From contig JBBKWQ010000320.1 of assembly GCA_037969115.1 (NCBI GenBank), forward strand, positions 1 through 30,281: a stretch of 30,281 nucleotides of DNA. Reading direction: 5' to 3'. This stretch comes from JBBKWQ01 sp037969115. GTDB lineage: Bacteria; Actinomycetota; Acidimicrobiia; Acidimicrobiales; Ilumatobacteraceae. Position 1 is the first letter of the stretch. The number at the start of each line of letters is the position of its first letter. The notes under the pieces were generated by a model, which was not told the DNA's origin, ran no database searches, and saw only the letters and a list, made by a program, of their open reading frames with translations. The translations under genes were made by a program, and so were the position numbers. This document shows, one piece after another, positions 1-5,920 of this stretch.

Positions 1-386
1 ATGAACACCTTGTTGCGCGCGCCGTGGAGTGGGCCGGGCGGGATCTGGGGAAAGTGCACGTAGTAGTAGCTGAGCGCGGCGTCGCTGCGCGCGCGTGACA
101 GATACGTGCCGTTGACGAACAGGTCGTAGTCGCCGCTCGCCGCCTCGGCCTGACGGTCGTCGGTGACCTGGCGGAAGTCGCATCGCGAGAGATCGACTCC
201 GAGCCGCTCACTCGTTCGGGCGACGTCCGGCCGTTCCGGACCGAGCAGCGTCACATCGTGACCGGCGTCGGCAAACACGGAGGCGATCGTGCCGTCGACC
301 TGTTCGCCGCCGCCGAGCGTGGACCAGTACAGGTCGTACACCGCAACGCGCAGCCGACGATCTCCGTCGGTGCCTCCGGCGCTCAC
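1..386 (-). CDS. GT4-like glycosyltransferase, N-terminal part (cut by window edge)
   Basis: Only the first 128 residues are present; the gene runs off the left edge. The start is a GTG at 386 that overlaps the TGA of the upstream GT2 gene (GTGA), so the two are probably translationally coupled. After a short polar leader there is a hydrophobic strand (about residues 12-18) and then W-S-T-L-G-G-G-E at 21-28, the N-terminal glycine-rich loop typical of GT-B fold family 4 glycosyltransferases. A second strand with DVTLLGPE follows at about 44-51. A conserved YYYVHFP stretch near residue 110 also fits GT4 enzymes of the Alg11/WbaZ kind. The acceptor and donor cannot be told from this part, and the catalytic C-terminal domain with the EX7E motif lies outside the window. 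Confidence 0.8.
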   Translation of the reverse strand, partial: MSAGGTDGDRRLRVAVYDLYWSTLGGGEQVDGTIASVFADAGHDVTLLGPERPDVARTSERLGVDLSRCDFRQVTDDRQAEAASGDYDLFVNGTYLSRARSDAALSYYYVHFPQIPPGPLHGARNKVF

Positions 387-1732
387 TTGATCATCTCCCA
401 GTCGAGGATCGACATCCTCGTACGAGCCAGCTGCTGGGCTCGCCGGCGCCGAACCATCGGTATGCAGAGCATCGCCACCGATTTCAGAACCCTCCACTGA
501 TGGACCGATTCGGCGCGCGTGGGCATCCGGAACGTGAGCGGACGCAGCAACAGGTCGCGGACCGATCTGCTCACCAACCGTCGTCCCGCCCCGAGCACGG
601 CTCGGATCGACATCGGCAGCGGTGCGTTCTTGAGCAGCACCAGCATGCGATTGCGTTCGGTGTAGAACCGAAACGTCGGCGAGCCGACCTTCGACGACTG
701 GGCATGCCGATGCCGCACGATCGACTCGGGGACGTAGCGGTAGTCCCAGCCGGCGAGGCGGCCGCGCCACGACAAATCGGTGTCCTCGTAGTAGAGAAAG
801 AAGTCCTCGTCGAACAGACCGACTTCGTCGAGGTATTCACGCCGGAGCAGCACGGCTCCACCGCACCACGCGAAGACGTCGGCCGGCTGGCCGTACTGAC
901 CGCTGTCGCGTTCGAGAAAGCCGCGGTCGCCTCCGAACCCATTTGGATAGAGGGCCGACCCGACGTTGTTGATCACGTCGAACACCGCCGGATCGAGCAC
1001 GAGGTCGACCCAGGTCGGCTCCGGACCCACGGCAACCTCGGCTTCGTGCGTGCCGGACGTCAGTCGAGCGGCTCGGGCCTCGGGCGACGACACGCGGAGC
1101 GACACCATGTGATGGGCTGCCTGATCGTCGGCGGCGAGACGCAGCGCCGCCCGCGACTTCGACCACAGCGCGATCTCCTCGCCGTGTTCGACAGCGGCAG
1201 CTTCAGGAACGTGAAATCCCTCGTCACACGCGAGCAGATCGTCGCTACGGACACCGTCGACGCGAACGCCGCTGATACGGATCCCCAACTCGCGATCGTC
1301 GCCGCCGATCGGACCAGCATCGACGACGTCGATCGCTACGTTCTGAAAGCGACCGGCGAACAACATCTTCGGCGACGCGGCACCCAGCCGTCCATCAGCG
1401 ACGAGGGTGTCGACGAGCGGCTGCAACCACCCGGGATCGACCGTCGCATCGTTGTTCACCAGCGCAACCAGGTCGAACGCACCATCAGCTGAGAAGCCGA
1501 GATTGCACCCTCCCGCGAATCCGGTGTTGGCAAGAGGCTCGATCACGCGCACCATCGGAAGTTCGTCGCGGACGCGTTCGACCACGTCGTCGAGCGAGCC
1601 GTTGTCGACGAGCACGACATCGAGCAGGTCGCGCGGATAGTCACTGGCCAACACCGATACCAAGCAGTCGATCGTCATCTGCCCTCCGTCGTAGTTGATC
1701 ACGACAACTCGAACCGATGGAGAGCCAGACAT
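383..1732 (-). CDS. GT2 glycosyltransferase with a large inserted domain
   Basis: 449 residues from the ATG at 1732. The reading frame extends 15 codons further upstream, but the first beta strand (VRVVVINYDGG) begins right after this ATG, and a -10-like element lies 10 bases before it. The protein is a GT-A fold family 2 enzyme of the rhamnosyltransferase WbbL type. Visible motifs are LVDNGS at 41-46, the DXD-like NND at 93-95, an aromatic/acidic catalytic block GGAVLLRREYLDEVGLF at 291-307, and YYEDTDLSWR at 314-323. Between about 126 and 285 there is an extra segment of some 130-150 residues rich in alternating hydrophobic residues, which looks like a beta-sandwich insert absent from standard WbbL proteins. 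The C-terminal tail is basic with amphipathic helices (membrane contact likely). It probably transfers a deoxysugar to a lipid-linked glycan in the cytoplasm. Substrate unknown. Confidence 0.88.
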   Translation of the reverse strand: MSGSPSVRVVVINYDGGQMTIDCLVSVLASDYPRDLLDVVLVDNGSLDDVVERVRDELPMVRVIEPLANTGFAGGCNLGFSADGAFDLVALVNNDATVDPGWLQPLVDTLVADGRLGAASPKMLFAGRFQNVAIDVVDAGPIGGDDRELGIRISGVRVDGVRSDDLLACDEGFHVPEAAAVEHGEEIALWSKSRAALRLAADDQAAHHMVSLRVSSPEARAARLTSGTHEAEVAVGPEPTWVDLVLDPAVFDVINNVGSALYPNGFGGDRGFLERDSGQYGQPADVFAWCGGAVLLRREYLDEVGLFDEDFFLYYEDTDLSWRGRLAGWDYRYVPESIVRHRHAQSSKVGSPTFRFYTERNRMLVLLKNAPLPMSIRAVLGAGRRLVSRSVRDLLLRPLTFRMPTRAESVHQWRVLKSVAMLCIPMVRRRRAQQLARTRMSILDWEMIK

Positions 1733-1741
1733 GCGGAGCCG

Positions 1742-1748
1742 TAGCGTA
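1742..1748. promoter_or_regulatory. Symmetric -10 element TAGCGTA between divergent genes
   Basis: TAGCGT reads as an actinobacterial TANNNT -10 on the plus strand (1742-1747), and TACGCT reads as one on the minus strand (1748-1743). The minus-strand copy sits 10 bases before the ATG of the GT2 gene at 1732, which would give a very short or absent leader. The plus-strand copy would give a leader of about 30 bases for the methyltransferase at 1783. There are only 50 bases between the genes. No good -35 is visible on either side. Confidence 0.45.
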
Positions 1749-1782
1749 ACAAGCACCCTCAGATGACACACTGACACTCGCC

Positions 1783-2412
1783 GTGACTGACTACTACGAC
1801 ACCAGATTCACCCCGCAACCCCATCGCCGCGCCGTGTGGGGCCATGTGGTCGACTATCTCCAACCGTGGATCGCCGCCGACGGGACGCTGATCGATCTCG
1901 CCGCGGGCTATGCCGACTTCGCCAACGAGGCCGCTGCGGAACGACGCGTGGCGATCGACATCCACGATGGCATTCTCGGCCACGTCGATCCGGGCGTGGA
2001 ACCCGTGGTGGGCGACGCGACGGATCTGTCTGCATTCGACGATGGCACGGTCGCGACGATCTTCGCCAGCAACTTCGTCGAGCACTTGGAGCACGAGCAG
2101 ATCGATCAACTGCTCGCCGAGGTGGTACGTGTGCTCCGCCACGGTGGCAGGATCATCCTGGTACAGCCCAACTTCCGGTACGCCGCCCGGGGGTACTTCG
2201 ACGACTACACCCACCGCACGATCTGGACCCACCATTCGCTCGGCGATCGCCTCGCCGCGGCCGGACTGGTGCTCGACCGTGTCGAACCGCGGTTCCTGCC
2301 CCTCACCATGAAGTCGCGGCTGTCGTTCGGACATCGACTGGTGCCCCTCTACCTCCGCCTTCCGTACCGGCCGCTCGCCGGCCAGATGTTGGTGATCGCC
2401 CACCGCGCCTAG
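1783..2412 (+). CDS. Class I SAM-dependent methyltransferase
   Basis: 209 residues, GTG start. Motif I is LIDLAAGYADFANE at about 29-42, a slightly unusual version of the E/DxGxGxG loop. It is followed by an acidic strand end (VAIDIH), then VVGDATDLSAFDDGTVATIFASNFVEHL, the typical motif II/III region of Methyltransf_11 proteins, and VLRHGGRIILVQPNFRY as the strand-5 motif. An H-E-H-L variant (FVEHLEHEQ) is kept. Length is normal for this family. It stands alone on the plus strand between two minus-strand glycosyltransferase operons and ends in a CTAG shared with the convergent gene. Inferred role: methylation of a sugar or of the non-reducing end of a glycan; the substrate cannot be read from the sequence. 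Confidence 0.85.
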   Translation: MTDYYDTRFTPQPHRRAVWGHVVDYLQPWIAADGTLIDLAAGYADFANEAAAERRVAIDIHDGILGHVDPGVEPVVGDATDLSAFDDGTVATIFASNFVEHLEHEQIDQLLAEVVRVLRHGGRIILVQPNFRYAARGYFDDYTHRTIWTHHSLGDRLAAAGLVLDRVEPRFLPLTMKSRLSFGHRLVPLYLRLPYRPLAGQMLVIAHRA

Positions 2413-4841
2413 CGCGGTCGAACGGCGATTCGCACCGTGCCCGACGACAGGTCGGGTACATCGTCGAGCCACCGGCTCAACGCGTCGGCGACGTCGTCGA
2501 ACGACCACGCCGATGCGCGTTCTCGGGCATCGGCGGCTGCAGTCCGCCACTCGATCGGGTCGCCGATGAGGGCATCGATCTCGGCTGCGACGCTTCCGGG
2601 TTCGGCGTCGACGAGCCGCAGTCCGCTCGAACCGGGTGCATGACTCGCCATGTTGGTGATCACCGGCACGCCCGCCGCGAGCAGGTCGGTGATCGCTGCC
2701 GACTGTTCGCCACGCTCGACTGCTCTGAGCTGCACTGCGACGGCCGCGCGTCCCAGTGCAGCGTGATAGCGGTCGCCGTCGAGTGCACCGTCGACCACGA
2801 CGCGATCGGCCACATCGAAGCGGAGACAGGCTTCGGCGATCGCCGTCTCCATACCGTCGACCACTGGTCCGATGAACCTCAGCGTGGGGACGACGCCTGA
2901 ACCTTCTCGAACAAGCGACAATGCTTCGATCGTCACGTCCGGCAGCTTCTCGGGCGCGAGCCATCCGACCACGACGATCTCAGGTGAGTCCTCGATATGG
3001 CGCCCATCATCACCGGAGCGGGTCGGAGCGATCTGTCGATGGGCGAGCGGAAGCACGAGCATCGGAGGATGATCGCCGAGAACGTCGGCAACCCGTTGTG
3101 CCGCGAGCGGGCTGCTCACGATGATCGAACGTGCCCCGACGATGGTCGATTGCACCATGGTGACGCCGGCTCGATCGAGTGCCGGGGCGTCGAACAGATC
3201 GAGTTCGCCAGTCTCGACGGTGCGACGCTCGGAACTCGACAGATGGCGACCGAGGTCCGACTCGTTCCACGACGACGATGCGAGCCCGGAACGGCCCGCG
3301 CGATGCGCGAGACCGACGTGAACGCCCACCAGAGATGCTTCGTGCAGCCACATGTGCGCATCGGCGCCCGCCAACCTGTGCACTGTCGCGACGTGGTGGG
3401 GCGAGCTGCCGAGCGTGGCGATCACGTCGTCGAAGTGCCAGAGCTGTTCGAACCGGCCGAGTCCGCGTACCGGCGACATCGCATCACCGCGGACTGGGTC
3501 GGTCGAGCCGGAGTTGTCGACGAGCGATTGCCAGGACACCTCGGGACACCGACGCCGCCACGCCGTCCGAACATCGACGTTGTACGAGCCGATCCCCGAT
3601 GAGGAGCCCTCGAACGGCCCCGCGACGGCGACCCGCCGAGCGGGCGGGCGGATGCGGCGACGCCACCTCGGTGAGAACGACCCGAGTGCGTGCATCGTGG
3701 CGGTTGCGGAGTTCCGCCACGTCCATTTGGAGACCGCAGATCGACCGGCGACCAGCAGGAGTGATCGATGGTCGTCGTCGGTGAGAGCCTTGGCCATCGC
3801 CGCTGCGATCGCAGTCGGATCGACAGGATCGAAAAACGCTGCTGGTTCGTCGAGCACCTCCGGCAACGAGGACAGATTCGACGAGATCACAGGGACGCCG
3901 CACGCCGCCGCCTCGAGAATGGGGAGTCCGAAACCCTCTTCGAACGACGGCATCACGGCCAGCTCTGCCTGCTGCAGCAGTCCGACCATCTCCTCATCGG
4001 TGACCGCTCCGGTGAGCACCAGCTCGGAGTGCAGAAGCACACCTGCCTCGGCAGCGACCGCTTCCCACTGCGTTCTCGTGCTCGTGTCGAGCGCAGCGAC
4101 GACCACCAACTGGTGACTCGACCGCAGGGACGCAGGCATTCGCGCCCAGGCCCGGATGAGGCCGTCGGTGTTCTTGCGTGGATCACCGCCCGTGACCGAG
4201 ACCACGTACGGCCGCTGAGTCGCTCCGGGACGATTCGCCGCACGCCGGTCGGGTTCCGGGCGGAACCGCGGCTCCACCCCGGCACCGATGGTGACGATGC
4301 GGTCCCGAGGAAACCGCAGTTGCTTCGCAGCCGTCGACGCGGAGAACTCCGAAATGGCCAACATTGCGTCACAGGTGCGTGCGAGTGGCGCCCGGAGCTG
4401 CGCCTGCCGATACCCGTTCGGGTCGGACTGATATCGCTCGGGGAAACGGTACGGGATCACGTCGTACATGAGGGCCGCGACCGGCATGCCCGATTCCGTG
4501 ATCATCGACGGGATCGGATCCATGGGGATCGGGTGCAGCATCAGCTGAGTGGCGAGATACCAACTCGACGGCGTGACGAGTTCGGCGACCGTTCGTGGTG
4601 CCCAGCGTCTGATGTCGAGATCGGGCACGACCTCCCGGAGCACATCTACCTCGGTCGCCGAAGTCGACAGCGCTATGACCGGCGCACCGATCTCGGCAAG
4701 GCCGTGGAGCAACCCGGTGACGTACCGGCCGATACCGCGTTGACGTGCCGTCGGATGATCGATCGGCCGCATGTCGACGATGACCGACAGGTCGCCCCAG
4801 TCCGTCTGATCCGAGAGCTGATCCGAGGGCGTGTCAGACAT
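2409..4841 (-). CDS. Tandem two-domain GT4 glycosyltransferase
   Basis: 810 residues with two GT-B glycosyltransferase units. The first (about 18-390) is a full GT4: GIGRY at 36-40, SEFS at 164-167, GGDPRKN at 218-224 with the phosphate-contacting Lys, and the EX7E motif E302-E310 followed by GVPVISS. The second (about 402-790) starts with GPFEGSSSGIGSY and keeps the Rossmann donor half (VVGWLAPEK, then RGEQSAAITD at 710-719 before GVPVIT). In it the second Glu of EX7E is replaced by Asp and the spacing is shifted, so it may use another donor or be non-catalytic. The start is the ATG at 4841, the last of three ATGs in a 13-bp tandem repeat; the two upstream ATGs run into stops after six codons. 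It probably adds two successive sugars on the cytoplasmic side. Confidence 0.9.
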   Translation of the reverse strand: MSDTPSDQLSDQTDWGDLSVIVDMRPIDHPTARQRGIGRYVTGLLHGLAEIGAPVIALSTSATEVDVLREVVPDLDIRRWAPRTVAELVTPSSWYLATQLMLHPIPMDPIPSMITESGMPVAALMYDVIPYRFPERYQSDPNGYRQAQLRAPLARTCDAMLAISEFSASTAAKQLRFPRDRIVTIGAGVEPRFRPEPDRRAANRPGATQRPYVVSVTGGDPRKNTDGLIRAWARMPASLRSSHQLVVVAALDTSTRTQWEAVAAEAGVLLHSELVLTGAVTDEEMVGLLQQAELAVMPSFEEGFGLPILEAAACGVPVISSNLSSLPEVLDEPAAFFDPVDPTAIAAAMAKALTDDDHRSLLLVAGRSAVSKWTWRNSATATMHALGSFSPRWRRRIRPPARRVAVAGPFEGSSSGIGSYNVDVRTAWRRRCPEVSWQSLVDNSGSTDPVRGDAMSPVRGLGRFEQLWHFDDVIATLGSSPHHVATVHRLAGADAHMWLHEASLVGVHVGLAHRAGRSGLASSSWNESDLGRHLSSSERRTVETGELDLFDAPALDRAGVTMVQSTIVGARSIIVSSPLAAQRVADVLGDHPPMLVLPLAHRQIAPTRSGDDGRHIEDSPEIVVVGWLAPEKLPDVTIEALSLVREGSGVVPTLRFIGPVVDGMETAIAEACLRFDVADRVVVDGALDGDRYHAALGRAAVAVQLRAVERGEQSAAITDLLAAGVPVITNMASHAPGSSGLRLVDAEPGSVAAEIDALIGDPIEWRTAAADARERASAWSFDDVADALSRWLDDVPDLSSGTVRIAVRPR

Positions 4842-4867
4842 CGTGCTCAGGCATCGTGCTCAGACAT
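4830..4867 (-). repeat. 13-bp tandem repeat around a start codon (3 copies)
   Basis: On the minus strand the unit ATGYCTGAGCACG occurs at 4867-4855 and 4854-4842, followed by ATGTCTGACACG (one base shorter) at 4841-4830. The stop codon of the upstream coiled-coil gene (TGA, 4862-4860) lies in the first copy, and the start codon of the tandem glycosyltransferase is the ATG of the third. The first two ATGs open six-codon frames (MSEHDA at 4867-4847 and MPEHDV at 4854-4834). The repeat may be a replication-slippage product that moved the stop and start apart. Confidence 0.85.
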
Positions 4868-5177
4868 CACGGTCGGCGATGATCGCCAACTGGCGCTCGA
4901 TCACCTGCGACGCAGCGACGGCGGTGTCAGCATCGAGTCGGAGTCGCTCGAGGTAGCCGAGCAGCAGCGGCAGTTCCGACTCTCCTCCGAGACGGAGCTC
5001 GTGATTGAGTTCGCCGACAAGGTCCTTGACGCTCATCAGTTCGGTGAGCAGCCGCTGATTCTCGACGACATTGTGATTGATTCGGTGGACGAGATCCTTG
5101 AGTTCGGCAACCTCGGCTGCCAACTCCAAGGTGTCGGTACCACGGAATCGACGAGCGAGACGCGAGAACGATGCCAC
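4860..5177 (-). CDS. Small coiled-coil protein of unknown function
   Basis: 105 residues if the GTG at 5177 is used. A longer frame starts at a GTG at 5219 and overlaps the upstream GT2 by 17 bases. I prefer 5177 because TACAGT (5190-5185 on the minus strand) lies 7 bases upstream, the same -10/start arrangement seen at many genes here. A basic N-terminus (SRLARRFR) is followed by heptad-rich helix at about 16-62 (ELAAEVAELKDLVHRINHN and on) and a second amphipathic helix at about 69-103. There is no membrane segment, signal peptide or known catalytic motif. It sits between a GT2 and a tandem GT4. A comparable stand-alone coiled-coil gene occurs at 11438-11740. Such helices are usually fused to glycosyltransferases, so a scaffolding or oligomerising role is possible, but this is inference. 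Confidence 0.65.
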   Translation of the reverse strand: MASFSRLARRFRGTDTLELAAEVAELKDLVHRINHNVVENQRLLTELMSVKDLVGELNHELRLGGESELPLLLGYLERLRLDADTAVAASQVIERQLAIIADRDV

Positions 5178-5184
5178 GACCGGA

Positions 5185-5190
5185 ACTGTA
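5185..5190 (-). promoter_or_regulatory. Possible internal -10 (TACAGT)
   Basis: The hexamer fits TANNNT and ends 7 bases before the GTG at 5177, compatible with a leaderless transcript for the small coiled-coil gene. It lies just upstream of the end of the preceding unit and so would be an operon-internal promoter. Confidence 0.3.
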
Positions 5191-5202
5191 GCGACGTCGC
5201 GC

Positions 5203-5913
5203 TCAGGCCGGCCGCGCACGCATACGCAGGCACAACCAGATCATCTGCGTGCCGAGTTTGATCGTCTCGGCGCGGTCGCCGGTGACCGAGCTGGTACCGA
5301 CCCTCGGTCGGTACTTCACGGGAACCTGCACGAACGGCAACCGCATTCGTGCGACGTGCAACATCATCTCGAAGCCGAACGACGACCCCTCCCCTTCGAA
5401 CAGCGGCGACATCTTGTCGACGGCGGACCTCCGCAGTACGCGAAACGTGCAGCCGACGTCGGACAGGTACACCGTGTTGAACAGCACCTCGGTGAGCTTG
5501 GCGACGGCCCAGTTGCCCCATCGGAGGAACCATCCCATGTTCGCCCCGCTCAGGATGAACGTCTGTACCGTCCTCGAACCGAACGCCACGTCGACGTCGG
5601 AGAGAAATGGCAGCAGCTTCAAGATGTCGGCAGGGTCGAAGGTGCCGTCGGGCTCACAGACACACACGAGGTCGGCGTCGGCGGTTTCCACGAACCCTCG
5701 GCGGATTGCAGCGCCGTAGCCCTGCGTCGGCTCGAAGACCTCCCGAGCCGACGTGTCGGAGACGGCGGGAGACGTGTCTGGGTGAGCATTGTTGTTGATC
5801 ACCACGATGTCGTCGACCACACCGAGCGCCTCGAACCCGCGGATGCACTCGGCGATGCTGCCCGCCTCGTTGTATGTGGGGAGCACCACGGCTACCGACT
5901 GTTCATGCCACAC
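5203..5913 (-). CDS. GT2 glycosyltransferase, polyprenyl-phosphate sugar synthase (DPM1) type
   Basis: 236 residues, GTG start. A Shine-Dalgarno-like GGAAGGA (minus strand, 5930-5924) lies 10 bases upstream inside the end of the previous gene. The fold is GT-A: VVLPTYNEAGSI at 9-20, VVINNNAHPDTSPA after it, GYGAAIRRGF at 65-74, and CEPDGTFDP at 86-94 as the metal-binding DXD-type site. This arrangement resembles dolichyl-phosphate mannose synthase, GtrB and related enzymes that charge a polyprenyl phosphate with one sugar; no C-terminal membrane segments are present. The next gene upstream encodes a GT-C protein, a class that uses polyprenyl-phosphate sugars, so the two may act as donor maker and transferase. 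The sugar is unknown; a direct glycan transferase role is the alternative. Confidence 0.85.
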   Translation of the reverse strand: MWHEQSVAVVLPTYNEAGSIAECIRGFEALGVVDDIVVINNNAHPDTSPAVSDTSAREVFEPTQGYGAAIRRGFVETADADLVCVCEPDGTFDPADILKLLPFLSDVDVAFGSRTVQTFILSGANMGWFLRWGNWAVAKLTEVLFNTVYLSDVGCTFRVLRRSAVDKMSPLFEGEGSSFGFEMMLHVARMRLPFVQVPVKYRPRVGTSSVTGDRAETIKLGTQMIWLCLRMRARPA

Positions 5914-5920
5914 GTGGGGG

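Noticed and set aside
1759..2964. Minus-strand open frame of about 400 codons crossing the methyltransferase and the end of the tandem GT4
   Set aside because: It runs opposite a convincing methyltransferase and through the convergent junction, and its Arg-rich product shows no motif.
3768..5261. Long plus-strand open frame of almost 500 codons
   Set aside because: It lies opposite the tandem GT4 and the coiled-coil gene. Its product is Arg/His/Asp-rich without domains, as expected for an antisense shadow in high-G+C DNA, whereas the minus-strand products show full family motifs.
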